Assembly: GCA_018266095.1 (NCBI GenBank)
Contig: JAFEBC010000294.1
Location: 1-7,239 of the forward strand
DNA: 7,239 nucleotides
From: Deltaproteobacteria bacterium
GTDB taxonomy: Bacteria > Myxococcota > Myxococcia > Myxococcales > 40CM-4-68-19
Direction of reading: 5' to 3'
Positions 1-5,738 of this stretch are shown one piece after another; position 1 is the stretch's first letter; each line of letters starts with the position of its first letter. The notes under the pieces are model-generated. The model saw nothing but the letters and a program-made list of their open reading frames with translations, was not told the origin of the DNA and searched no databases. The position numbers and the translations under genes were made by a program.

Positions 1-100
1 CGTGCTCCTGCTCGACGCCGCGCGCGTCCTCTCGCCGGCCGAGCTGCTCGCGGCCACCACCGTCGACCGCGCCGTCCTCGCGTCCGCGACCGCCCCGTGA
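1..100 (+). CDS. CheW-like chemotaxis coupling protein, C-terminal fragment
   Basis: Reading frame 2 is open from the window edge to a TGA at 98-100 and encodes 32 residues. It begins VLLLDAARVLSPAELLA, which resembles the final beta strand and helix of CheW-type proteins, where an ILxLD...VLS.EEL pattern is usual. CheW domains link chemoreceptors to the CheA kinase in the signalling array. Its stop overlaps the start of cheR, so the two are almost certainly co-transcribed and translationally coupled, which supports the chemotaxis assignment. Only the tail is visible. The fragment could be a single-domain CheW or the last domain of a larger CheW- or CheA-like protein, and the identification rests on a short motif plus context. 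Confidence 0.6.
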   Translation, partial: VLLLDAARVLSPAELLAATTVDRAVLASATAP

Positions 101-1002
101 TGGCCCCGCGCATGCCGCTCGAGCTGCCGCAAGCGATCCCGCTGGGCCCGCAGCCCATGGGCGACCGCGAGTTCGGCCAGCTCCGCGACCTCGTGTACGC
201 GCACGCCGGCATCCACCTCGGCCCCGCCAAGCGCGCGCTGCTCACGGCGCGGCTGCAGCGGCGCATGCGCGAGTTGGGCCTGCACGACTGGAAGTCCTAC
301 GTCGCGCGCGTGCTGGACGACGCCACCGGCCTCGAGCGGCGCAAGCTCATCGAGGCCATCTGCACGCACGAGACCAGCTTCTTCCGCGAGCGCCCGCAGT
401 TCGACTACCTCGAGAACGAGCTGTTCCCCGCCTGGCAGCGCGCCGCCGCCGAGGGCCGCCGGCACAAGCGCGTGCGCGTCTGGAGCGCCGCCTGCTCGAC
501 CGGCGAGGAGCCCTTCTCGGTGGCGATGTCCCTGCTCGCGCACCTGCCCGTGTCGCAGGGCTGGCAGCACGAGATCGTGGCCACCGACCTCTCGCGGCGC
601 GTGCTGGAGAAGGCCGAGGCGGGCGAGTGGCCCATCGATCGCAACGTGGGCATCCCCGAGAGCTACCTCAAGGCCTTCATGCTGCGCGGCGTGGGCGAGA
701 ACGTCCGCAAGATGCGCGCGAGCGATCCGCTGCGCGCCATCATCCGCTTCCAGCAGTTGAACCTCAACGAGCCCATCCCGTCCACGATGGGCCAGTTCGA
801 CCTCGTGCTCTGCCGCAACGTGCTCATCTACTTCGACGCGAAGTCGAAGGCGCGCGCGCTCGACGGCCTGCTCTCGCGCCTCTCGCCCTCCGGCATCCTG
901 CTCGTCGGGCACGCCGAGACGCTCACGGGCATGACCGACCGCATGCGCTCGCTCAAGCCCACCATCTACGCGCAGCTTCCCAGCGCCGTGAGCCGTCCAT
1001 GA
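97..1002 (+). CDS. cheR: Chemotaxis protein methyltransferase CheR
   Basis: Uses S-adenosylmethionine to methylate specific glutamates on chemoreceptors, the adaptation step opposed by CheB in the cytoplasm. The 301-residue product is close to the usual single-module CheR length and has no TPR extension. Residues about 20-80 match the small helical N-terminal domain. The catalytic domain follows, with THETSFFRE (90-98), the SAM-binding loop WSAACSTGEEP (129-139), ATDLS (162-166), FDLVLCRNVLIYFD (234-247) and GHAETL (271-276). All key CheR signatures are present. The start is GTG at 97 (GTGA overlap with the upstream stop) or ATG at 100. Neither has a clear Shine-Dalgarno sequence, consistent with coupled translation. 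The stop TGA at 1000-1002 overlaps the cheB ATG at 999-1001. No sign of damage. Confidence 0.96.
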   Translation: MMAPRMPLELPQAIPLGPQPMGDREFGQLRDLVYAHAGIHLGPAKRALLTARLQRRMRELGLHDWKSYVARVLDDATGLERRKLIEAICTHETSFFRERPQFDYLENELFPAWQRAAAEGRRHKRVRVWSAACSTGEEPFSVAMSLLAHLPVSQGWQHEIVATDLSRRVLEKAEAGEWPIDRNVGIPESYLKAFMLRGVGENVRKMRASDPLRAIIRFQQLNLNEPIPSTMGQFDLVLCRNVLIYFDAKSKARALDGLLSRLSPSGILLVGHAETLTGMTDRMRSLKPTIYAQLPSAVSRP

Positions 1003-2096
1003 ACCCGCGGCCGCTGCGAGTGCTCGTGGTCGACGACTCCGCCCTCGTGCGCGAGATGACGCGGGCCATCCTCTCGCGCGAGCGCTTCGAGGTGGAGGTC
1101 GCGGCCGACCCGCTCATCGCCATGCGCAAGATGGCGCAGACGCGGCCGGACGTGATGCTGCTCGACCTGGAGATGCCGCGCATGGATGGCCTGACCTTCC
1201 TGCGTCAGGTGATGGCCGACGACCCGCTGCCGGTGGTGGTGTGCTCGTCGGTGGCGCGGCCGGGGACGATCGCGGCGCTGCGCGCGCTCGAGGAGGGCGC
1301 GCTGTCCATCGTGCAGAAGCCGCAGTTGGGCGTGCGCGATTTCCTCGAGGAGTCGGCGACGGCGCTGGTGGACGCAGTGACCGAGGCCTCGCACGCGCGC
1401 GTGTTCAAGCGCGCCGGCCGCTCGGTGCCCGCGCCCACGCCGCCCCCGATGGTGCTGGGCTCGTCCTCGTGGCTCGCGCCCTCGCTCGCCGCGCGCACGG
1501 TGATCGCGCTGGGCGCCTCGACGGGCGGACCGCAGGCGCTGCAGGCCGTGCTCACCGCGCTGCCCGAGGACGCTCCCGGGATCGCGGTCGTGCAGCACAT
1601 GCCCGAGGCCTTCACGGGCGCCTTCGCGCGCCGCCTCGACGAGGCCTGCGCGCTGGAGGTGAAGGAGGCCGCGCACGGCGATCGCCTCTTCCCAGGCCGC
1701 GCCCTCATCGCGCCCGGAAATCGCCACCTGCGCATCCAGCGCGACCTGCAGGGCTTCTACGCCGAGCTCTCCGCCGAGCAGCCAGTGTCGCGGCACCGGC
1801 CCAGCGTGGACGTGCTCTTCGAGTCGGTCGCGCGCAGCGCGGGCGCAGACGGCATCGGCGTCCTCATGACTGGCATGGGCGAGGACGGCGCGCGCGGGCT
1901 CTTGGACATGAAGAAGGCCGGCGCGTTCACGCTCGCGCAGGACGAAGCGAGCTCGGTCGTGTTCGGCATGCCCGGCCAGGCCATCGCGCGGGGCGCTGTC
2001 GTCGAAGTGGCCCCGCTCTCGCGCATCCCCAACGTCATCGTCGAGCGCCTGCGGCTGGAAGGGCGCGGCCTCGGTCACCCGACCGTTGCCACCTGA
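999..2096 (+). CDS. cheB: Chemotaxis response regulator, protein-glutamate methylesterase CheB
   Basis: Removes methyl groups from chemoreceptor glutamates, and in this family also deamidates glutamines, when phosphorylated by CheA. The 365 residues show an N-terminal receiver domain (about 5-125) with the acidic pair D12/D13, phospho-acceptor D56, the S83/S84 switch position and K107. A proline-rich linker (about 140-160) leads to the CheB catalytic domain with GASTGGP (172-178), QHMPEAFT (199-206) and TGMGEDGARG (291-300). The catalytic triad is read as S174, H200 and D296 by comparison with the enteric enzyme. The start at 999 is preferred because it overlaps the cheR stop (ATGA) and gives a receiver domain of normal length. 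Upstream codons in this frame belong to cheR. The TGA stop lies in the loop of a small hairpin at 2089-2102. Confidence 0.97.
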   Translation: MNPRPLRVLVVDDSALVREMTRAILSRERFEVEVAADPLIAMRKMAQTRPDVMLLDLEMPRMDGLTFLRQVMADDPLPVVVCSSVARPGTIAALRALEEGALSIVQKPQLGVRDFLEESATALVDAVTEASHARVFKRAGRSVPAPTPPPMVLGSSSWLAPSLAARTVIALGASTGGPQALQAVLTALPEDAPGIAVVQHMPEAFTGAFARRLDEACALEVKEAAHGDRLFPGRALIAPGNRHLRIQRDLQGFYAELSAEQPVSRHRPSVDVLFESVARSAGADGIGVLMTGMGEDGARGLLDMKKAGAFTLAQDEASSVVFGMPGQAIARGAVVEVAPLSRIPNVIVERLRLEGRGLGHPTVAT

Positions 2097-2102
2097 AGGT
2101 GG
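2089..2102 (+). other. Hairpin over the cheB stop codon
   Basis: CCACC-TGAA-GGTGG is a perfect 5-bp stem closing to a four-base loop, or a 6-bp inverted repeat if the T-A pair is counted. The cheB TGA stop is in the loop. No T-run follows, so it is not a standard intrinsic terminator. The CCTGAAGG centre is the same as in two palindromes of the hemF-tsf spacer (5708-5721 and 5764-5779), which may be coincidence. Confidence 0.4.
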
Positions 2103-2113
2103 GACAGTGTAGG

Positions 2114-2136
2114 AGCCCCCCTCGGTTCGGGAGGCT
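2114..2136 (+). promoter_or_regulatory. Hairpin covering the lipoprotein ribosome binding site
   Basis: AGCCCCCC (2114-2121) can pair with GGGAGGCT (2129-2136), giving seven base pairs with one C/A mismatch around a seven-base loop. The 3' arm contains GGGAGG, the strong Shine-Dalgarno sequence 6 bases before the ATG at 2141. Folding would partly hide the ribosome binding site. This could mean structure-controlled translation or a chance GC-rich fold. Only the ribosome binding site itself is firm. Confidence 0.35.
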
Positions 2137-2140
2137 TCAC

Positions 2141-2854
2141 ATGCGTCGCATCGTGTCATTGGTGATTCCTGTTGTGATTGCGGTCGGTTGCGGCGGTACG
2201 GACGTGCAGCAGCAGTCCGGCCCGCCCGCGTTCCAGGTGCACCTGCCGGCAGGGCTCCAGCTCATCACCAACCCCCAGTCGGGCGAGAAGTCCGTGAGCG
2301 GCGCCATCCTGGTCACCCGCAAGACGAGCGCGGGCGAGGGTCCGGTGGCGAACGCGCTGGTGAAGATCAACGACACGGTCATCCCTGAGTCCGCGGTCGC
2401 CGGCGAGTACGACCTGACCGACGCGAACCTGACCATCGCGCCCAACGACGTGGTGCTGCTGACGGCCTCGCAGGCGAACGACGCGGCCTCGGTGACGTTC
2501 CAGTGCCCGCCGGACGTGACGCTGAACGCGCCGACGGATCAGGGCAACACGCAGCATGGCGCCGCGCTGACCTTGGCCTGGACGGGCCGCACGGCCTACT
2601 CGTCGGGCTCGTTCGCGCCCTCGTCGCGGCTGCGTCCGTGGAACGCGGGGACGAACACGCTGGAGGCGCCGTATCCGGCCTTGTCCGTGACGCCGCAGGG
2701 CACGCAGGCGAGCCAGACCTTCACGGTGCCGAACGACGCGAAGACGGGCTACGCAGCCGAGCTGTTGGTGCCCGGCATGTTCGCGGACCAGACCTCGAGC
2801 GGCGGCACGGCCATCTGCGTGCTGGTGCGGCGCGCGCGGCTGAACGTCCAGTAG
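2141..2854 (+). CDS. Predicted secreted lipoprotein of unknown function
   Basis: The family was not recognised. The 237-residue product starts with two arginines, a hydrophobic stretch (about 4-16) and a lipobox-like AVGC with the lipidation cysteine at C17. It should therefore be exported, processed by signal peptidase II and membrane-anchored. Gly follows the cysteine, and there is no Asp at position +2 to suggest inner-membrane retention. The mature part is rich in Thr, Ser, Val and Ala. It looks like two beta-sandwich-type segments: about 35-120, including NALVKINDTVIP, and about 122-237, including ALTLAWTG. The second segment is bracketed by C122 and C226, which could form a disulfide. 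The start is fixed by GGGAGG 6 bases upstream. It lies 44 bp after cheB and may be co-transcribed. It ends 9 bp before the convergent racemase gene. No catalytic motif was seen. Confidence 0.85.
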   Translation: MRRIVSLVIPVVIAVGCGGTDVQQQSGPPAFQVHLPAGLQLITNPQSGEKSVSGAILVTRKTSAGEGPVANALVKINDTVIPESAVAGEYDLTDANLTIAPNDVVLLTASQANDAASVTFQCPPDVTLNAPTDQGNTQHGAALTLAWTGRTAYSSGSFAPSSRLRPWNAGTNTLEAPYPALSVTPQGTQASQTFTVPNDAKTGYAAELLVPGMFADQTSSGGTAICVLVRRARLNVQ

Positions 2855-2863
2855 CGATTCCCC

Positions 2864-3991
2864 TCAGAGCCACTCGCGCAGGATCTCGTCGGTGTGCTCG
2901 CCTTGACTTGGCGCGCGCGTGCGCGGGAGCTCACCTGTCGGCACGAGCGCCGGCTGCGTGCGCAGGAACTTCCGGCCCTCGACGTCGACGAAGAGCTCGC
3001 GGCCCGCGTGCAGCGGATGCGAGGCGAGCTCGCGCGGCTCCAGCACGGGCTCGCAGCAGCAGTCGGCGCCGGAGAGCAGCTCGGTCCAGGCGTCGCGCGG
3101 CAGGGTGGCAAAGAGCGCCTCCACCTCGGGGACGAGCGTGAGATCGAACGCGCGATCGGTCCACGCCGGCTTCTCCACCGCGAGGCAGAAGCGCTGCCAG
3201 AACTTGGGCTCGAGCGCGCCCACGGTCATCGCGCCGCGCACACCGGACGCATCGGGCGCGCAGAGGTAGACGCGGTAGCAGGGGTGGCTGCCCGAGAGCA
3301 CGTCGTCGCCGCGCGCCTGCGGGGCCTGGCCCGACGCGAGCGCGCCCAGGTGAGGCAAGAGGAAACCCATCGCACCCTCGGCCATGGAGACGTCGATGAC
3401 GCGGCCCTGGCCTGTGCGCGCGCGCTCGACCAGCGCGGCCAGGATGGCCATCACCGCCGTCTGCGCGCCGCCCATGAGGTCCGCGAGCTGCACGCCCGGA
3501 AGCCGAGGCGGCTCGCCCGGAGAATCCCCGCAGCGCGCCAGCGCCCCGGCGAGCGCGATGTAGCCGATGTCGTGCCCCGCGCGCCCCTTCCAAGGCCCCG
3601 TCCGCCCGAAGCCCGTGATCGAGCACACGATGAGCTTGGGATGCGCCGCGAGGAGCGCCTCGGGCCCGCAGCCGAACTTCTCCAAGACGCCCGGCCGGAA
3701 GCCCTCGACCAGCACGTCCGCTCGCGCGCACAGCCGCTGCAAGAGCGCCGGGCCCTCGGGCGACTTCAGGTCCAACACGAGTGAACGCTTGCCGCGATTG
3801 AGCGCCGCGAACATCCCGCCCCCGCCGCTCTCGTCAGCCAGCGGCGGCAGGTGGCGCAGATAGTCGCCGCCCTCGGGGTCCTCGACCTTCACCACGTCGG
3901 CGCCGAGATCGGCGAGCACGAGCGTGGCATACGGCCCCGGGAGGAGCCGCGGCAGATCGAGGACGCGGACTCCCGAGAGCGGGCCCGGCAT
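2864..3991 (-). CDS. Alpha-methylacyl-CoA racemase-like enzyme (CaiB/BaiF family III CoA-transferase fold)
   Basis: The 375 residues match the CaiB/BaiF family over full length: GVRVLDLPRLLPGPYATLVL (7-26), ADLGADVVKVE (27-37), NRGKRSLVLDLK (65-76) and the GHDIGYIALAG block (139-149). The racemase branch is favoured because H140 (in GHDIGY), D171 (in QLADLMGG) and E261 (in VGALEPKFW) fall where the mycobacterial racemase has its catalytic His, Asp and Glu, with similar spacing. Length also fits. Such enzymes invert the 2-methyl centre of branched acyl-CoAs so that beta-oxidation can proceed. The ATG lies 9 bp after the SCP2 stop with no clear ribosome binding site, suggesting translational coupling. 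A Cys triplet near residues 321-323 is unusual. A true CoA-transferase acting on another acid remains the alternative. Confidence 0.85.
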   Translation of the reverse strand: MPGPLSGVRVLDLPRLLPGPYATLVLADLGADVVKVEDPEGGDYLRHLPPLADESGGGGMFAALNRGKRSLVLDLKSPEGPALLQRLCARADVLVEGFRPGVLEKFGCGPEALLAAHPKLIVCSITGFGRTGPWKGRAGHDIGYIALAGALARCGDSPGEPPRLPGVQLADLMGGAQTAVMAILAALVERARTGQGRVIDVSMAEGAMGFLLPHLGALASGQAPQARGDDVLSGSHPCYRVYLCAPDASGVRGAMTVGALEPKFWQRFCLAVEKPAWTDRAFDLTLVPEVEALFATLPRDAWTELLSGADCCCEPVLEPRELASHPLHAGRELFVDVEGRKFLRTQPALVPTGELPRTRAPSQGEHTDEILREWL

Positions 3992-4000
3992 CGTCGGCGC

Positions 4001-4330
4001 TTAGCCGATGACCTTCTGCAGCTTCATGGCGAGGCCCATGTCGCCCTTCACCTTGAGCTTGCCCGACATGAACGCCATCTGCGCGTTCATCTTGCCCGAG
4101 ACGATGTCCATGAAGTGGTTCGAGGCGCACGTCACGATGCACTTGGCTGCGCCGCCCGAGCCCGCCGACACGACGCCCGGCTCCTTGGTGAGGTCGACCG
4201 TCCAGACGCCGCCGTTGTCGCCCGTGATGTTGAACTCGTACGTCGCGTTCACGGCCTTGGACAGGTCCGGCTTGGCGGTGAGCTTCGCGGCGATCTTCTC
4301 TTCGAAGTACGACTTGGGCGTGTCGGCCAT
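4001..4330 (-). CDS. SCP2 sterol-carrier-domain lipid-binding protein
   Basis: A 109-residue single-domain protein of the SCP-2 sterol transfer family, a cytoplasmic hydrophobic-pocket fold that binds fatty acyl groups, acyl-CoAs or sterols. Visible family traits are the N-terminal helix with YFEEKIAAKL (8-17), the strand-rich middle with GGVWTVDLT (40-48) and the diagnostic C-terminal block FMSGKLKVKGDMGLAMKL (87-104). The start at 4330 is chosen because GGAG lies 6 bases upstream. An in-frame ATG at 4363 would add 11 residues, but it lies inside the operator palindrome and those codons look non-coding. It is the first gene of a two-gene unit with the racemase-like gene. The pairing suggests it carries or presents the acyl-CoA substrate, which is an inference. 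Confidence 0.9.
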   Translation of the reverse strand: MADTPKSYFEEKIAAKLTAKPDLSKAVNATYEFNITGDNGGVWTVDLTKEPGVVSAGSGGAAKCIVTCASNHFMDIVSGKMNAQMAFMSGKLKVKGDMGLAMKLQKVIG

Positions 4331-4336
4331 GTGCTG

Positions 4337-4340
4337 CTCC
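4337..4340 (-). promoter_or_regulatory. Ribosome binding site of the SCP2 gene
   Basis: On the minus strand GGAG is followed by CAGCAC and then ATG at 4330-4328, a 6-base spacing. This decides the start codon in favour of 4330 over the in-frame ATG at 4363. Confidence 0.75.
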
Positions 4341-4348
4341 GTGCGGAC

Positions 4349-4366
4349 TGAATGACCATTCATTCA
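4349..4366 (-). promoter_or_regulatory. Operator palindrome, FadR (TetR-family)-like
   Basis: TGAATGA-CCAT-TCATTCA is a perfect inverted repeat with 7-bp arms and a 4-bp spacer. From memory, the Bacillus FadR operator consensus is TGAATGA-N4-TCATTCA with preferences in the spacer, and this site fits it almost fully. FadR there is a TetR-family repressor of beta-oxidation genes released by long-chain acyl-CoA. The site begins about 4 bases after the predicted transcription start of the SCP2-racemase unit, where a bound repressor would block transcription. No TetR gene is in this window, so the repressor must be encoded elsewhere. Confidence 0.8.
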
Positions 4367-4376
4367 GGAGGCGCGG

Positions 4377-4405
4377 ACTGTAAGCGGCGCCCTGTCGAGT
4401 GTCAA
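4377..4405 (-). promoter_or_regulatory. Sigma-70-type promoter of the SCP2-racemase unit
   Basis: On the minus strand a perfect -35 box TTGACA (4405-4400) is followed by exactly 17 bases and a -10 box TACAGT (4382-4377), which matches TATAAT at four of six positions. Transcription should start near 4370, just before the operator palindrome, leaving a leader of about 40 bases before the SCP2 ATG. The -35 box begins only 9 bp after the hemF stop. The unit therefore has its own promoter, although readthrough from hemF on the same strand is possible. Confidence 0.75.
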
Positions 4406-4414
4406 CGAAGGGAT

Positions 4415-5329
4415 TTACCAGGCCACGAGCGGCGGCAGCGACATGAAGATGGCCTCGATGTTCCCGCCCGTCTTGAGCCCGAACAGCGTCCCGCGGTCGT
4501 ACACGAGGTTGAACTCCACGTAGCGCCCGCGCCACTTGAGCTGCCGCGCGCGGTCCTCGTCGGTCACCGGCGTGCCCTTGCGGCGCAGCACCAGCGGCAC
4601 CCACGCGTTCAGGAACGAGTCGCCCACGTCCTGCACGAACTCGAAGTCGCGCTCGCGGTCGCGCCGCAGGTAGTCGAAGAAGATGCCGCCCACGCCGCGC
4701 TCGCTGTTGCGGTGCTGGATGAAGAAGTAGTCCTTGGCCCACTGGGAGAAGCGCGGATACCGCTCGGGGCCGTGCGCGTCGCAGGTGCGCTTGAGCGTGT
4801 CGTGGAAGTGCCGCGTGTCCTCGTCGAAGGGCACGCACGGCGTCAGGTCGAGCCCGCCGCCGAACCAGGCCAGGTCGCCGGCCTCGAAGTAGCGCACGTT
4901 CATGTGCACCACGGGCACGAACGGATTCTTCGGGTGCATCACCAGGGACACACCCGTCGCAAAGAACGGCTTCCCCGCGAGCTCCTCCGGCTTCGGCGGC
5001 CGGACCCCGAGCAGCTCATCGATGCGCGCCCGCTCGGCGAGCGCGGCACCGTCGCCATTCGCGCCCGCCTTGCCAGACCCCTCCGCGCCCGACTTGCCTT
5101 CGCCCTGCGCGCCGGAGCCCGGCACGGTCGGATAGCGCTCGCCCCAGACCGCGGAGAAGTTGCACCCGCCCTTCTCGATGACCTCCCCGCGCAGCTCGGA
5201 CATCTGCCCGCCGCCGCCCTCGGGCCGCACCCAGTCCTTGCGCACGAAATCGGCGCCGTCGAGGGCGGCGACGCGCGCCACGATGCGGTCACGGAGGCCT
5301 TGGAAGTATTCGATCGCGAGCTCACGCAT
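4415..5329 (-). CDS. hemF: Oxygen-dependent coproporphyrinogen III oxidase HemF
   Basis: Oxidatively decarboxylates two propionates of coproporphyrinogen III to give protoporphyrinogen IX in aerobic heme synthesis. The 304-residue product has the family blocks in order: GGGGQMSELRGEVIEKGG (38-55), FFATGVSLVMHPKNPFVPVV (122-141), HMNVRYF (142-148), WFGGGLDLTP (155-164), YFFIQHRNSERGVGGIFFDY (201-220), WRGRYVEFNLVYDRGTLFGL (266-285) and MSLPP (296-300). H142 and D161 correspond to active-site His and Asp positions discussed for the human enzyme. Two oddities are a Gly/Ala/Ser-rich insertion (about 71-95) and an abrupt end at LVAW, about 27 residues short of the normal tail. ATG at 5329 is preferred because family similarity starts there and GAGGA lies 11 bases upstream. 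The frame is open to 5464, but that part runs into repeats. Confidence 0.94.
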   Translation of the reverse strand: MRELAIEYFQGLRDRIVARVAALDGADFVRKDWVRPEGGGGQMSELRGEVIEKGGCNFSAVWGERYPTVPGSGAQGEGKSGAEGSGKAGANGDGAALAERARIDELLGVRPPKPEELAGKPFFATGVSLVMHPKNPFVPVVHMNVRYFEAGDLAWFGGGLDLTPCVPFDEDTRHFHDTLKRTCDAHGPERYPRFSQWAKDYFFIQHRNSERGVGGIFFDYLRRDRERDFEFVQDVGDSFLNAWVPLVLRRKGTPVTDEDRARQLKWRGRYVEFNLVYDRGTLFGLKTGGNIEAIFMSLPPLVAW

Positions 5330-5408
5330 GGGCGCATCATCCTCGAGGGCTCTGGGGGCGCAAGGTGGAAGTGGACGGCGCGCCAATGTGCCGCGAGGAG
5401 CTCCACAG

Positions 5409-5535
5409 GTCTCACACGATTTTGATGCCTTAGAAATCGCTCGGGATTTTCGCGTTTTTTTCACGTCTCACACGATTTTTGGGGCCCGCTAGGTCTCACA
5501 CGATTTTCGAGGCCCGACACGTCTCACACGATTTT
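5409..5535. repeat. Direct-repeat array, 15-bp core GTCTCACACGATTTT, about 28-bp period
   Basis: Four exact copies of GTCTCACACGATTTT start at 5409, 5465, 5493 and 5521. The spacings are 56, 28 and 28 bp. The double gap is filled by a degenerate copy at 5436-5450 matching 10 of 15 bases, so the array is five units of about 28 bp. The inter-core segments after copies 2 and 3 also share a GGCCCG stretch, so the whole unit seems to have been duplicated. The period is not a multiple of three, which argues against coding. The array lies about 80-206 bp upstream of the hemF start. It could be a tandem regulator-binding array or a lineage-specific repeat. Confidence 0.85.
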
Positions 5536-5538
5536 GGG

Positions 5539-5556
5539 GCGCTCCGGCCTTCGGCC
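5539..5556 (-). repeat. Degenerate copy of the CCTGAAGG-centred palindrome, inverted
   Basis: On the minus strand this reads GGCCGAAGGCCGGAGCGC. It is nearly the same as the plus-strand GGCCTGAAGGCCGGGGCGC at 5766-5784, differing by loss of one T and one G-to-A change. It directly adjoins the last direct repeat. It is probably a decayed member of the same palindromic family, in the opposite orientation. Confidence 0.4.
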
Positions 5557-5564
5557 TCCGCTTG

Positions 5565-5590
5565 TGCGGGGCCTCTGCGCCGGCCCCGCA
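5565..5590. repeat. Perfect 9-bp GC-rich inverted repeat
   Basis: TGCGGGGCC (5565-5573) and GGCCCCGCA (5582-5590) are exact reverse complements around an 8-base loop. The stem would be very stable in RNA. No T-run follows on either strand, so it is not a standard terminator. It may belong to the palindrome cluster of this spacer. Confidence 0.5.
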
Positions 5591-5707
5591 ACGCCCCGCG
5601 CGCGCAGTCCAGGGGACGAAGTTGCACGACATTGCCCGCAGTAGCGCCCGCCAGGACGGACGGAACCCACTCGGGCCCCGCGGCGCCACCGCCCCAGGCT
5701 AAAGCCA

Positions 5708-5721
5708 AGCCCTGAAGGGCT
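5708..5721 (+). repeat. REP-like palindrome 1 (AGCCC-TGAA-GGGCT)
   Basis: A perfect 5-bp stem around TGAA, followed by GGGGCTA. It has the same layout as the palindrome at 5764-5779, with base-pair changes that preserve pairing and a shared loop and GGGGC flank. This suggests two copies of one small palindromic repeat. No REP-associated transposase is visible in the window. Confidence 0.45.
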
Positions 5722-5738
5722 GGGGCTAGGACAAGAGC

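Noticed and set aside
966..2159. A 397-codon open frame on the minus strand opposite cheB.
   Set aside because: It is antisense to a clear cheB, has the Arg/His-rich composition of a GC-rich shadow frame, and shows no family similarity.
4331..4363. An 11-residue N-terminal extension of the SCP2 protein from the ATG at 4363.
   Set aside because: That ATG is inside the operator palindrome and only about 7 bases after the predicted transcription start. The ATG at 4330 has a well-placed GGAG.
3834..4838. A 334-codon minus-strand frame crossing hemF, SCP2 and the racemase gene.
   Set aside because: It overlaps three well-supported genes in another frame and has shadow-like Arg/Ala-rich composition.
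5330..5464. A 45-residue N-terminal extension of HemF from the ATG at 5464.
   Set aside because: It would run through one of the direct repeats, has no HemF similarity, and the family N-terminus fits the ATG at 5329.
5409..5535. A short CRISPR array.
   Set aside because: Repeat cores are only 15 bp with 13-bp intervals, the intervals share sequence with each other, and no cas gene is nearby. It behaves as a tandem repeat of about 28 bp.
5479..5715. A 78-codon plus-strand frame in the hemF-tsf spacer.
   Set aside because: It starts in the direct repeats, is Pro/Ala/Arg-rich, and has no ribosome binding site or recognisable domain.
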